Of a stretch of DNA of 64,000 bases, positions 24,901-38,152 are shown piece after piece. The stretch covers positions 459,634-523,633 of the forward strand of contig PTFA01000024.1 of NCBI GenBank assembly GCA_003342895.1, given 5' to 3'. The number at the start of each line of letters is the position of its first letter. Positions within the stretch are counted from its first letter, which is position 1. The DNA comes from Casuarius casuarius (lineage: Eukaryota; Chordata; Aves; Casuariiformes; Casuariidae). A model generated the notes under the pieces. It was given only the letters and a program-made list of their open reading frames with translations. It had not been told where the DNA came from and did not search any database. A program made the translations under genes and the position numbers.

Positions 24901-26406
24901 TACTCTTCATTAAAATAAAACAGATCAATATTGAAATTACTAAAGCTACACTTCAAAATTTAGATTACAAGCAGCTCCATTTGGTTTCATAACATGGTTG
25001 ACAGGAGGCCTGCTCTGGGACAGATGTCCTGCAGGCTCTGCTCCCACTCATCACAGGTCCAAGATTTGAGAAAACTAGAGTGGCTGGGGTTACAACTCGC
25101 CCCTAAGCTGTGTGGATGCCCTCAGGGACTTGATCAATGTTATGCACTCATGAAGAGAAGCAAGGCCAGGAAATTATCTTCGGACATGTCACTCATAAGT
25201 ATCCAAATGAACACAGGGAAGATGTTTCAAGAATGAGAAGGGCGACAAGGGAAACGAACATCTGCAAAAGTGACCAGAAGAGCAAACAAACTAGCACTCC
25301 CGCCTGATCAGCGGGGTAGGGAAACCCAGAAGATGCCAGACACATTCCACCTTAGCTAGTGATGGGACCCAAGGAGAAGCTGGACCAAGGGAGCCCTTTG
25401 CAGACAAGGGGATGAAGTCACAAGCTGTGACTACCAGGCACACACACACGCGTGCCCACACACCTACTGTAAAGTGTACTTAGGGATTATTTATTTGTTG
25501 AAGACAGGATTTAAGAACTTAGTAAACCAGGAACAATGATAACTTACCGGATATTATAAGCCTAATAATACTTAATCAATAATAAGAGAAAACAAATCAA
25601 TATACTCCCTTCAACAGCCTATACAAAATAGGAGTAGATCTTCCCACTTTCTGTCTTCCTAATGTCATTTGGAGTAACCATTCAAGCCTAATGCTGGCTC
25701 TATATTTAATTTAACATAGTACTTTTGACCTCCTATTATAAAATGCTATATGCTTGGCTGTGCAGCACCATTCAATTCAAAAGTTTCACCACTAAAAATG
25801 ATCATACATTAGAAGCGAGTGACAATTGTGCCAAAAATTTAAGTATGCAATATGCTGGCTGATATACCTCATGCTTTTAAATTCAATATCGTTTTAAGTA
25901 TTCTTGCAGTGAAAAATAGCGGAAAGCTTAAAATAATTATTTACTGGCATATTCATGTCACCTTACTCATACTCTCAGAGACATGCACTAGCAAAAAACA
26001 AAAGAAACTAGTTCAATCTATTAAAAAAGTAACTTTTAAAGTTATGTTCTCTGTTGATGACCCGTCAAGACAATTATCAGATAAACATACACCATCCACA
26101 TATCACATTTAGCTCATTGGCTTTCCCTTAGAAACACCATCAAAGCAGAAATTAATTATGCTAAGGAGCCAGACCTAAACAAAATTAAGTTGAGAAACCA
26201 AACAAGCTTCTGAGGTACATATATTGTCAAGGGAAAAAGAAAAACCCACAAAACAAGACATACAAGGACAAAAAATAACTGACAGACAAACTTAAATTTC
26301 TAGACAACTACTACTGTAAACCTGCCTATAAAAAACTGATATTTCATTAATAGAGAAATCAGAGTCTTAGAAATGACAAATTCAGTTGCCAAGTTTGTAA
26401 ATAAAA

Positions 26407-26424
26407 AATAATAATAATAATAAA
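26407..26424. repeat. (AAT)n microsatellite
   Basis: Six trinucleotide units within an A-rich stretch. Confidence 0.85.
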
Positions 26425-27420
26425 CCCCTCAATTTCAGAGTTTATGCATCACCTGGACCCTTCAATTTAACAATACCAAAACCTTCTTTCTCAAAAAAAC
26501 CCAAAAACAAACAAACAGAAAAACCACACAGTAAGAAATCATGGTAATCAAATGCCAGGAAAAAATCCTTAGGTCACAAAACAGTGCAAAATCATGATGT
26601 CACCTAATTCAGTTGAGGAAAAGTAATCAAATTCGCTTGAAACATTCTCATAATAAATTTATTATTACAGTGGCAGTTGTCATGGCTCCTTAAAGTTTAT
26701 TCTGTGAGTTTTCCTCTATTTTGCACCCTACCCATAAACAAATTCTCACAGGAAAACATCAGAATGATAAACTCATACCTTTTTTTGTCTGATAACCTTA
26801 AATGCATTCCATTGTGTAATTCAAAAATGCACTGCTTGACAACTACTTGCACAGTTTCCACTAACAATTTATTAACAATTATTAACAAATATTAACAACA
26901 AAATTATTAACAATTTATGATTTAGCAATCGAACAACATTTCAGTTTTTCATATGGACTGCATTAGAGCTTTGGAATATTTTGCAGATAGAAACAAGTTT
27001 ATCTTCAATTTTATACCTGGGCAAGTTTTTTTGGTTAGCTGGTGGGGTGACTGTTTGCTTGTTTTTCTTTTAATAAAACCTTGCCCATTTGGAAATTCTA
27101 AATTTGCTCAGAGGCACTGTGGAGAGTTCTTTAACAGGACCTATATACCAATAAAGTCCAGCTTTATTAAAAGATGGGGATACCCCCTGCAGCACTAAGG
27201 TCTTCAGAAATAACAAAATCCCTTCTTCCTCTCTCCCAAAGAAAGGAGTCAGAATGTAGCATTTTCTTAAACATCACGTTACTCAGAGCAAACAATATAA
27301 ATTGATAAAAATGCAATTACTGAGTTAGCACAATCTCATATCAAGANAAATACATGCAGCAAATTCTGCATGTGGCCAAACCCATGTGATATATACAATC
27401 TGGATGCTAAATGCAGGCTT

Positions 27421-27462
27421 AAAAAAAAAAAAAACAACAAAAACAACAACAACAACAAAAAA
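27421..27462. repeat. A-rich / (CAA)n simple repeat
   Basis: Fourteen A bases are followed by CAA units and further A runs. This is low-complexity sequence. Confidence 0.9.
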
Positions 27463-27717
27463 CACTCCCACACTCACCTATTCCCACTATTCCCTCTCCT
27501 TTAGCAAAGTTTAGGGCATGAGTACGTGCTGCAGACTAGCTCAGTTCCAATGCAAAGGTGCTCTCAACCAGGCTTGCCATGGTAGTTGAAGTACCTTTAG
27601 TTTAGAGCTTGCTTGTGTCCTGCTGACTTGGAGAAGAGCAGAGTAAGTGCACATATACTTGAAAATCCACCCTATTTGGTCAAGCGTGTACCATGGCATG
27701 GCATGTCAAGTGAAGCA

Positions 27718-27787
27718 NNNNNNNNNNNNNNNNNNNNNNNNNNNNNNNNNNNNNNNNNNNNNNNNNNNNNNNNNNNNNNNNNNNNNN
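27718..27787. other. Assembly gap, 70 N
   Basis: A run of N, followed immediately by nine G. A long G homopolymer is a plausible reason for the failed assembly. Open frames crossing it are meaningless. Confidence 0.98.
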
Positions 27788-29251
27788 GGGGGGGGGAACA
27801 CTGCCTTTACTCAAACACATGTAGTAACAGACTAATAAACTTAATGACAACCATATGAGCGAGCAGCAAATACAGGCTCCAAACAGGTAAGTATGGGTTG
27901 CCAGCAAGACAACAGTGACCTCAGAATTGCTCTCTCCTTAGCCATCAGCCCACTAAACTCCAATAAATACAGACAGGTGTGCACAGAAGAGTCACTACCC
28001 CCTGAATGTGTAAAACTGGGATAACATTTACCCTTCCCACGTGATGCACATTTGCCTAATGCAATTCTTGATTTATGGGTACTCATTTGGCAACTGGTAG
28101 AGTACACGGAAGAAACAATTCACCTCAGATACAAAACTGAAATGTTGTATACCTCTTGAGAGCCAACTATTCAAACTACATCAGCAGTAGCTCAACCATT
28201 CTCTCACTACATGGACCCAAGTGTTTTTCATTAAGAGTAAAACCTCCAGAAGCATCTGACTTGAGAAAAAGCAATAGGATAGATGCACAAAAATACAAGT
28301 TTCAGTGAGAAAACACTGCCCCAGAAGACTGTTGCTTCTCAAAACTTCTCGTATCCTCATTTGCACGTTCTGTGTTGATGCTCACCTATTCCTGACTTTT
28401 GAAAGGAACACCTGTGATTTCCCAGCTTTGGGCAAGAAAATACACATTTCACTCACACAGGCAACTGTCAGAAGAACAAAAGGTTCTAAAGATATATATT
28501 CAAGAGTTATAAAACACCAGAAGTAAGGTACTCATACAGCCCCCTATGCATTATGAGACTTAACTGCAGGATCTCAAGTTAATTTTTCCATTGGACCGCT
28601 GCAGCTAGAGGAACAAAATAAAATTATTTGTTGCATGTGTGGTCTTATCTCTTATTCCTCTATATACACTTAAACTCAGTTCTGAGGAAGAATTAAAGTC
28701 TTCAAAGACTTTTCTATCCTGTTAGCACTTGCAATATCGCTGTATCCAAACACATTTTCACTGCATCACTTTTGAAGTTTATTCTCGTCTCCTCTCAGGA
28801 TTCGGCCTCTCTCATTCTTCCTCAAAGGTTTCCTTCCAAAGTATCTCATTTCAATCACCACCCTCCATTATTCTCCTCTCTTCATCTGATCTCAACTGGC
28901 TCCATTCATATTGCTTTAGCAGCCAGGAACAGCAAACTTATGGAAAATACACTCAGTGTATGAAATTGCAAGTGGAACGCATGTAACCCTTGCAGAAATG
29001 AACTCCTTTGGGGGGGAAAAAAAAAAAATCCAACAAACCCCCCATACCAAGCATATACAAACCGTTCTCAGAGATTTAAAACGGTAACAGATTCTATATA
29101 CTTCTCATAGGGGCAATAAAAGTCAAGCATGACACAAAAGCCACCAGTTAAATAAGTCTGTACTTCCTACTCAAAAAAATGTCTATATGAAATTATGAAA
29201 TAAGCCTTGAAATTATCTATATATTAATTTAAATAACTTCAGCTGAAAATT

Positions 29252-29263
29252 GGGGGGGGGGGG
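29252..29263. repeat. Poly-G tract, 12 bp
   Basis: Twelve consecutive G in AT-rich sequence, followed by TAGCGAGGAGG. Confidence 0.95.
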
Positions 29264-30339
29264 TAGCGAGGAGGAGATGATATGCAGCCAAAGCAGATGT
29301 TGGGAACAAGAAGTTCCAGCCTGAAAAAACTGTCAGATTTGTATAAGCAACTGAAAACAGTATATTTCAACATGGAAACGTCAGTCAATTATTAGGGTAA
29401 CAGTATTATCAACTCATGTTGCTGTATTCCCGCTTTGCTAGGGTGTCGTGAAACAGGACAGTCATCTTACTAGTATATATTACATGATGTGAGTATGGGC
29501 ATATAGCAGGAAAAAAAAAAACAAACTCAAGGGATATATATACACTCCTATAAAGAGAATTAAGCAGGGTAAGTAATAATCAGGTAGTAACCAGATTTGC
29601 AGTCTTAACATCTTGATTTACAGTATCCCCAGAGAGGACAATGTAAAGAATTGAAAGAAATTAATTTTTCATGGAAATACTTAGGAAAACATCAGAAAGC
29701 TCAAGGGAAAATAAAAGAAAAAGAAAACNTTAACTGGCTTTCATTCTTCACTGGTATTCAATAGACACCAAATACTCACCAAATAGATTTTTAAAGAACA
29801 ATTAGAACAAGAAGAAAGACTAAATAAATAGGACTTTTGCTTCATGATAAGGAAACTGAGTATGTTGCCACTGTGCTAAAATATTTCNTCTCTACTGAAG
29901 TACTGCTTCAATAGTAACATGAAGATACTTTACTATCTCTGACGTTTGGTATCCCTCCTAGCCACTCAGCACCTTTTCCCCAAACAGCAGGCAATGCAGA
30001 TGATGCAGACGATGCAGACATGGACAAACAGAGCTCAACCTGGAGAAAGAATCAGGTGCTGATCTAGTCAAAGTGAGCCAATTACTCTCTCACTCAACTT
30101 CCACTTGTGAAGCAGAGCTAATTGCTCCTAGAATTAGAGAAATGATACAATTACCACATTAAAAGGTTTCTGAGGTGCTCCTTATTGTGTTCATGAGTCC
30201 CTGGGTAAGAGGTTATAAAAAGAAAGCAAAAAACCCTTGCTGGACTACATTTACACTCTATTTCACACTGCAATTTCATTGCAAGCATAGGGTTTATTTT
30301 TCAGTGTTTCAAAGCAGACAACTATGTGTTACTATACAA

Positions 30340-31090
30340 ATCAATTTATTCTTGTCCTTCACGTGTCTGGAAATGGTATCCAAGATAAGTTGCTTCATCA
30401 TCTGTCCAGGGATCAAGGTGAGGCTGACTGGCCTGTAGTTTCCCAGATCCTCCTTCTTGCCATTCTTGAAGATAGGAGTGACATTTGCTATCTTCCCGTC
30501 CTCAGGAACCTCTCCCGATCACCATGACCTTTCAAAGATAATCAAGAATGGCTTCCCAATGTCATCAGCCAGCTCCCTCAGCACTTGCAGGTGCATCCCA
30601 TCAGGGCCCGTAGACTTGTGTATGCCCAGTTTGTTTAAGCGTTCCCTAACCTGACTCTCCTCCACCAAGGGTAAGCCTTCATTGCTGCAGACTTCCCCTC
30701 TGGTCTCAGGGTCTTGGGATTCCTGAGGGCCGGTCTTACCAGCAAAGACTGAAGCAAAGAAGGCATTCAGTACCTTGGCCATTTGGGTATCCTTTGTCAT
30801 GAGGGCCCCTCCCTCACCTAGCAGTGGGCCCACATTTTCCCTAGCCTTCCTTTTGCTGCTTATGTACTTGTAGAAGCCTTTTTGTTGCCCTTCACAGCCC
30901 TTTCAAGTTTCAACTCCAGGTGGGCTTTAGCTCTCCTAACCCCATTCCTGCACACCCAGGCAGTGTCTCTATGTTCCTCCTGGGTCACCTTCCACCTCTC
31001 AGACACTTCCTTTTTATGTGTGAGTTTTGTAAGCCACTTCACCGTCATCCATGCAGGCCTCCTGATGCCTTTGCTCAATTTCCTTCTTCT
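30340..31090 (-). pseudogene. CR1 reverse transcriptase N-terminal remnant
   Basis: The minus-strand frames include [17 protein letters not shown], the [13 protein letters not shown] start, [12 protein letters not shown], a TGPDGMH segment, an IFERSW-like stretch and NYRPVSL. These are the linker and first conserved RT blocks of CR1. Frame changes near 30520 and 30835-30860 break continuity, and the palm catalytic blocks are absent. It is non-functional. Confidence 0.88.
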
Positions 31091-31109
31091 TTGGATGGAT
31101 CATTCTTAA

Positions 31110-31930
31110 GGTTGGAGGAGGTGATACTTTAAAAAAAACACACCACCAACCAGCTCTCTTGGACTCCTCTTCCTTCTAGGGCCATATCCCATGGGACTCT
31201 TCCAAGCAAGTCCCTGAACAGGCCAAAGTCTGATCTCCTGAAGTCCAGGGTGGTGATCCTGCTTTCTCCTTTTTTCCCCTCTTTTCAGGATCCTGAACTT
31301 CACCATCCTGTGGTCGCTGCAGCCAACGCTCCTCCCAACTTTCACATCTCCGGCCAGTTCTTCCTTGTTTTTAAGTATGAGGTCCAGCAGATCATCTCTT
31401 CTTATTGGCTCCTCGATCCCCTAAATTAGGAAGCTGTCACCAATGCAGTCTAGAAACCTCCTGGATTGCTTGTGCCCAGCTGCATTGTCCCTCTAGCAGA
31501 TACCAGGGTGGTTAAAGTCCCCCATGAGGGCCAGTGCCTGCAAATATGAAGCTTCTTCCCATTGTCTCAAGAAGGCCTCGTCCACTTCTTCCTGATCAGG
31601 TAGTCTATAGCAGACACTCACTACCATGTCACCCATGCTGGTCTGCCCACTAATCCTGACCCATAAGCTCTTAGCTAACCCCTCACCCATCCCCAGACAG
31701 AGCTCCATGCATTCCCGCTGCTCTATACATAAAGGGCAACTCCCCCTCCTCGCAGTCATGGCCTGTCCATCGTAAGGAGCCTGTATCCATCCATTGCAGC
31801 GTTCCAGTAGTGTGAGCTACCCCATCACATCTCTGTGATCCCAATGAGATTGTAGCCCTGTAACTACACAGATATTTCTAATTTCTCCTGTTTGTTCCCC
31901 ACACTGCATGTCCATTAGTATACAGGCACA
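31110..31930 (-). pseudogene. CR1 endonuclease domain remnant
   Basis: The translated minus strand carries, in order, the N-terminal YTNG-like start, WVRISGQTSMGDMVV, CYRLPDQEEVDEAF, the GDFNHP motif and a CSDH motif with the expected spacing for the AP-like endonuclease of CR1 ORF2. At least two in-frame TAG stops and several frame changes interrupt it. It cannot encode a functional nuclease. The assignment rests on recall of the avian CR1 ORF2 protein. Confidence 0.85.
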
Positions 31931-32637
31931 TCAGAGAGGCACTCTGGCATGCAGTCTTCCTAGACAGGGCATAAGAGCTTTCCTCATAATGTGGTCCTGT
32001 AGGCACTTCCTTATTTACTTGCATATGCTTGGGTTGATTCCACTTCAGCCCCATTTTGTACCAGACCCTTTGGTTGTCAGGTCTATCCACTGCTTCCTTA
32101 CTAGACAGTTGGTTATTCTCTCCCACCTCCATCATTCCTAGTTTAGATGAGGGCAAAGAAAGAGAAAACAACATTCCCAAATGTTTCACAGAGGCTTTAT
32201 CCATCCACGGGACACAAAATTAAGGAATGCCAGCAGAGGTACTGGCAGAGCAAGAGATGGTGGCATGTAGACAAGAGTGGACGAGTAGGAATGGTTAAAG
32301 GCAATTGAGCCTCACACTCAAGGAAAGAAGTATGCTGATAATGCAACTAAGAGACTTTGAACAGAGTAAAAACAATGTCGATATGTTTCCCAGTAAGCAA
32401 GTAAGAGCAGCTGCACATCTGCATCACTGGAAGAATGTTCTTCCCCTTTCTCTTAAGTCGATGCATCTTTTATGTCATATCTAAGCCAAACTGGTATCAT
32501 TTTCATCTGCTAAATATCTTCCAGCTTTCTCTGTAAAACCGTTACTTTACATATGGTTCAATGTTTTTTAACAGTTCCTACACACTATTCAGTTGAAGCC
32601 AAGAACACACATAGATAAGCTTTGTAGATCCGTACTT

Positions 32638-32677
32638 CTGTAACATATTAAGCCTTATTAAATAAGATATGTTACAG
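32638..32677. repeat. 40-nt inverted repeat / hairpin
   Basis: Arms CTGTAACATAT (32638-32648) and its exact complement (32667-32677) enclose a second stem, CTTAT/ATAAG, with a TAA loop and a 5-nt left bulge at 32649-32653. That makes 16 base pairs in total. No transcription evidence. Confidence 0.8.
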
Positions 32678-35600
32678 TAACTATCATTAGGTAGTCTACA
32701 CCTGTTCACTGGACACTATTTTTGCTAGATCATATACTATTTAAAACTTTCTCCTATAGCCTAATAAATCAGGCAAAGAGATAAAGACTAAACTGAGAGG
32801 AAAAAACAAACTGAAGTAATTTAAAATTGGTTCATGTTCTCCAGATCTAGAAATTCCGCAAGTTTCCGTCACATTAAAATTTCTCCCGCAATAGAAGAGA
32901 TTTGATGAATAGGACTCCTTTAACTTTTTACTTGCTCTCAGTTGAGAATGTTGGCCAACGGTCCAGATCTCCTCATCTGTGCTTTAGATAAGAGCGTGGT
33001 AACCAGCTCTCAGATCAGGACATTTCCAAGTTGACTCTAAACAGGCTACTCTTTTCAGGAACACTACAGTTATCATTTTTTGCGTAACAACTGATTCCAC
33101 TAACTTTCTGAGACAGCTGAAATGTCTGCCTATTCCTTCCTTGGTACAGCCAAAACCTGCAGGCTTGTTTCATCTGAAACATTTTATTTGAAATGAGCCC
33201 TTGTTTCCTAAGCATTTCCTGCAGTTAAACACTGTATACACGGTATAGGCAGATGAGGATCGGAATTAACAGGCAGCAACAGGAACTTTCTTCTTTCATT
33301 AGTCAAATGGAGTTTGTTGACATTAAGTAAATCAGTACTAGGCCCATTTTCCACTGCAGTTTCTGCCAGAAAAAAAAATGGTAGGCTGTTCGGGGTTTGT
33401 TTGTTTTATTTATGGATCAGCAGATAGGCAGGGGACAACTGAAAGACAACACAACTCATTTTTAAAGATATGTTTAACAGTATGTTCACACGTACAATCT
33501 TTAATGTGAGCTGCAGGTAATATATTTGAAAGCATCCTCACGAAACAGCTAATTCCATTATCTATATTTTATACTGAAAATGTTAAGGCTTTTTAGAAAT
33601 ACATTTGGGTTTCTTTTTTTCCAAAAGTATTTTAAAAATAGAAATGGCTAAGAATATTCTGGCCAAAGAACTCATTCTGTACACGCAGCATGTCAAACAC
33701 CTTGTCTTACCTTAAAATCAAACTGGAAAATTCGAAACACCAAGAATGTTTAATAAATTGAATTGTTGAAGAGAAAAAAATATTTATGAGCTGCCACAAC
33801 TTCCTGGCAGCATACTTGCCTCTCACTGACTCTCCTTCTCCAGACACCACAAGCATACTAAAGGTCCATTCTGCAAAAGCAGAAGTTTCCCCAGAGCACA
33901 AGCAGCTACAGTCAGATTCATATATGGCTTTTTAGCATGCCATCCTGAAACATATTTAAGAGTCTGTGACTCTTCTGGGCAAACCCATAAATGCAACATT
34001 AAGCAAAGGGCAGGAATCTTTGAAAACTTTTTTTAAATGAAAGCACTAGAATGCTTTAAGCAGCATGTTTCTTAAAATATTCCAGGGCCTGTTTTTTTGC
34101 AACATGCTGACTGAAAAGCCAAGCTGCATTGCAATTACAACTGCACAGGGTTCAGCTATAAAGTAAAGGATGACAAAAGAACTCTTTGATATTTTATGTC
34201 ATATCTAAAGAACACTGACAAAACCCAGTCTTAAAGAAAGAAAAAGAATTACTAAATTTATTTTAAAGATAATGAAAAAGTAGTGGTGTGTTTAACACCT
34301 TACATGGCTAAACTGCAACTTTGCACCCATTTTTTTGTTTGTTAATTGATTTTAGTAAAGCATTTTCAGAATTGGGTACTACTCAATGCTGGAAAAGAAG
34401 TCACACACTCACTGAGATCCTTACCATGCTATCACATATATAACCACCAAGAAAAATAAAAACAGTAGTAAATGCAAATGAAGCCTTTCCACTGCACTAA
34501 TCTTCTACAAATTTAAATTAAATCTCTTCAATCATTCTGTTCTCCATTAAGGTTGTCAAAATGAACTCAACAAGCTAGGCACTCCACCATTTAAGCATGT
34601 GGCTTTCAGTCAGACTCCCATATTTTAAAACATTGGCCTCAATGTGTACTATAAACTTTGTTTTAGTATCAAAAACTGAAATAACGTCATATTTCATTCT
34701 CCTTTGAAGTGACAGACTTTATGCCACTATATTTTTAAAACAGAGCTACCCCAAACTGGCAGTCTAAGCTCAGACTGCAAGTGTTGCCTAGACCTGGCCC
34801 AGGCCCCAGATGTGGAATGGCCCCCTACATCCCATACCTTCCTCACGTTTTCTTCTCAGAAAATGCTGTTGCACATATTTAGAGGTCCAAGACAAGATGG
34901 CAACGTTTAGCACCTCAAGAGCCTGGCAAAACCAACAACAGTACATTATTTCCTGTAATGTCCTGCTCTCATTGAAATACCTATCTTTATTTAAGATGGG
35001 TGTACTCAATCTTCAGCTCAGAAGTTGGAAACACTGCAACTACAGTGAGATACAACGGCATAGTCTTGCTCACAATGAAAGCTTTGTATTTGGTGAAGTG
35101 TTTGCAAAAGCAAGACCTCAATTTCAGTATTTCTTCTTCTATAGCTGGTCTCAAAATTCCAAAATGATTCCTGATCAACAGTACTATTATACTTTCATCT
35201 AGACTTGCAACAGCAAAACATTCAAATCAATTTTAGTCTCAACCCACTTTATCAGTATTGCAGATGGGGAAAATGTAAGCGTTTAAAATCATTACACCAC
35301 AATCTAATGCCAAATTCCTCCAAATCTTCTTATGGCCAGCCAAGCCCTAGAAAAAGTTCTTGCTTCTTAAGTGATACAATCCTCCTCTTCACCCAGAAGA
35401 AAAAAGAAAATTAAATTTTTGATTTCAAATCAGACATGGTTCCAGCCTTAAGTCTTGTTCAGGAAAGATAATTCTGGGTGGACGAAGGTAATTTCTTGGC
35501 CATGTTTTCAAAACATAAAATAAATTTCAGAGAACTATATTTAGTTTGTCTATATATTAAGTATTNGAAACTTCTAACATTTGCACTCAAAATTCAAATT

Positions 35601-35929
35601 AATCCTTTAAAGGTATGGATATGTCTTTTGAGTATCAGACTGGTGATAAATTTCATCACGAATCTGTATACCAGATAACCGGAGGCTGTTATGTGTTGCA
35701 TAAATCAGTAATATAAAAACTGTTAAATTAAACAAAATGCCACTCACATAAAGCAGCTCTGTTTTTCAAAGATAGGGAGTATACAATACTTAGCTCAAAA
35801 ACTACAAATGGCAAAAGCTGAAGTATTCATCGTGCTTGAACTCCTTTGTTAAAGGTTCCTGGAGGCAGCATGTGTAAACACTTCATGGAGAAGCACTGTG
35901 CGGAATCTACAACTTCCGAATTTACAATT

Positions 35930-35950
35930 CCCCCCCCCCCCACACACACA
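35930..35950. repeat. C12 tract joined to (CA)n
   Basis: Twelve C at 35930-35941 are followed by ACACACACA, ending in an A run. Simple repeat. Confidence 0.93.
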
Positions 35951-38152
35951 AATTTTTCATTTTCTAGTTCTTTTGATCATTGAACCGAGCATATTTTTTA
36001 AAGACTACTTTAGAAACATTAATACTTTTAAGGTGTGCAGGTAAGAATTAAAGAACTATAAAAAAAATCCACATACATGGAATACATATATNGAAAGCTT
36101 TCTGTTTACAATGAATAGAAAAAAAGATGACTAGATTGCTGCATCACCCACATCTAAGTACTACACAGAAAAAANTTAGAGTCACAAACAAAAGAATTTT
36201 TTGGAACATGAATTTATACAATTATCAAGTGAATTCTGTTACAGACAGAAAACATTTGTCTCAAATTGGATTTTCCTTGAAGGAAGAATACATTATAACC
36301 TACTACTTCTAACGTACTGATTTTAATTTTGTTAAGTAACTATAAAGAAAAGTCTAGATGATCACTTACTAAACTGAATACTAAACTGAATACCTGGCAA
36401 AAGCTTTGAAAGTAAAACAAAAAAAAATACGTATACTAGTGATGGTTGGTAGAAATCAGTTTACTGAGGACTCAAAGCATCATTTGAGAACTCAGAATAT
36501 TCTAAAATTAGCTTGTAAGTGATAACAAGTCACTTGTACATAACCATGATCTACTACAGGGCTGCAGTTACAAAAAATTGATGGTAAGCAAGTTTTTCAG
36601 ATTTTGAAGCGAGAGAGAAGCCTTCTACACATTCACAGGACAATTCTCACTTTAAGGTGCTGCACAGGAAGAACGTTTTTTTCCCCCCTCCAATTCACTA
36701 CAGCTTGAATCATCACCAGCTTAGCTGAGCAGCGTTTTCACAAAGCATAAGGCATCACAGCAGCAAAGGCTACTGTCACAGTCCTGCTCTCGGCTGACTA
36801 GTTAAGTTTTCAGCACCCCCACTCCCTGGTGTGGCTTTGCTGTGTGTGGTTACAGAACACTACGCCATAGGGGAATGCGTAGGACAACACAGCAGCAGCA
36901 ACCCCAATTTCTATTATCCTTAACTGCCAAGAAAATGTAAGTGGGAATATGAAGTCACTAAGAAATAAGGGAGAGAGGAAAGCACCCTATTGTTCCAATT
37001 CACACTACTGGAAGGATACATTGTTGTATGGCAGACAACAATATCAAATAAATATAATATGCAACTGATAAAATGCAGTGGTGGATTAAACTAAGGTGGC
37101 TGATATGGCCACCATCTTCGTTTTCTGTCACATCCCTTCCCCTAGGGTTTGCTGCCCAGTTGCAGAAATGGCTGAACAGGTTAAGAGTAGCAACTTGGAT
37201 GTCTCCCATTTACTCCTGCCAGACTCTGCCGAGGAGCACAGGATTTGCAGCAGGATTCTGCCCAAGCGCCCCTGCTCCAACCTCTGGGACAGGAGCAGCA
37301 GAACAGCCAAAGGTGGTAACCGCTTCAGCCATCCCACTTTTCACCTCACAGCACGCATATCACCAGCCAGCACATGCTCTTTTCCTTCGCCTTCTGAATC
37401 ACCTTATTACACATAAAAGAACAGCAGCAACAAAAGAATCCATAAACCCATAGGTCCTCAGAGACCCAAGCCACTGTTACCCTCACNCTTCTCAAAGTGT
37501 TAACCTTCAGTCTAAAATTTCAGTTGGAAAAACTTAAATTATTGAACAATGCCAGCTAAGCTATACATCGAGTACTAAAATAAATGTGCTATGAGCAAAT
37601 AACGCTAAAGGAACAGAATCTGTTAGCAAGCCATGAAGAATATATATAGAAAAAAGATACATGAGTGGAAGCTTCTTTTAAAAGATAAATTTGCTAAGCT
37701 TTGGATAAATGCTTAGAAAGCTGGTTTAGGCAGACATAGTCCTAGTTAGGCAGACAAAACTGAGGAACTGAAAGTTATCTTTTAAAAGACAGAAACTTTA
37801 AAAGAAAACTTAAAAAAAAGTTTCTGCTTTTCAGGTTATTTCAGAATAAAATAATTCTACAAAAGATTTTTAACACATTATGATTCTGTGAACTTTGAAA
37901 GTATTCTCTGCATTCTCAAAGCATTCATTTTTCCTGGGCTCGCTGTGAAGTCTATACTGTAATTAACTGACAAGGATTGAAATGAAGCTATTAAGGCTTT
38001 TCACTTTCTAGGCAGAGTATTTCCTTGGTCACTTCTATTTTCCTCCTGTTATTATTGTTTTCCAGTTTAATAGCTTGCTTTCTTACCACAATTCTGAAGA
38101 ATTTCAGAGGAAAATTATTTCAAATCTGTTACAGTGATCCAACAAATTACTC

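Larger units (their letters stand above)
17588..30339 (-). other. CNOT2: CNOT2 5' intron or upstream region, segment A
   Basis: This lies 5' of the 41-codon exon on the CNOT2 strand. It holds the CpG-enriched patch 18181-18870, a TC/AC compound microsatellite, a GC-richer stretch at about 24994-25470, an AAT repeat, an A/CAA-rich tract and a 70-base N run. No exon encoding the CNOT2 initiator segment was found. Calling it intron is an inference from the missing start exon. Part of it would be promoter if the internal start is used. Confidence 0.7.
30340..32220 (-). mobile_element. CR1 LINE fragment: endonuclease plus N-terminal reverse transcriptase, degraded
   Basis: Chicken-repeat-1 is the main LINE family of birds; its second ORF encodes an AP-type endonuclease followed by a reverse transcriptase. 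On the minus strand, decayed frames follow the ORF2 order: an endonuclease start resembling LMCLYTNG (about 31910-31930), the GDFNHP endonuclease motif (about 31505-31525), the SDH catalytic motif (about 31310), the linker with KGIRRPAW (about 31065), then [35 protein letters not shown] and NYRPVSL of the RT fingers (30430-30800). The match stops near 30340 after an ISRHVKDK-like segment, before the RT catalytic core. Several frameshifts and in-frame stops, for example where GDFNHP-x-IC should be followed by Trp, show that it is dead. The boundaries are approximate. Confidence 0.93.

Noticed and set aside
27613..27907. Open frames crossing the N run
   Set aside because: The frames exist only because N codons do not form stops.
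36720..36735. tRNA A-box-like sequence TTAGCTGAGCAGC
   Set aside because: No B box GGTTCRANNCC or cloverleaf arms at the right distance.
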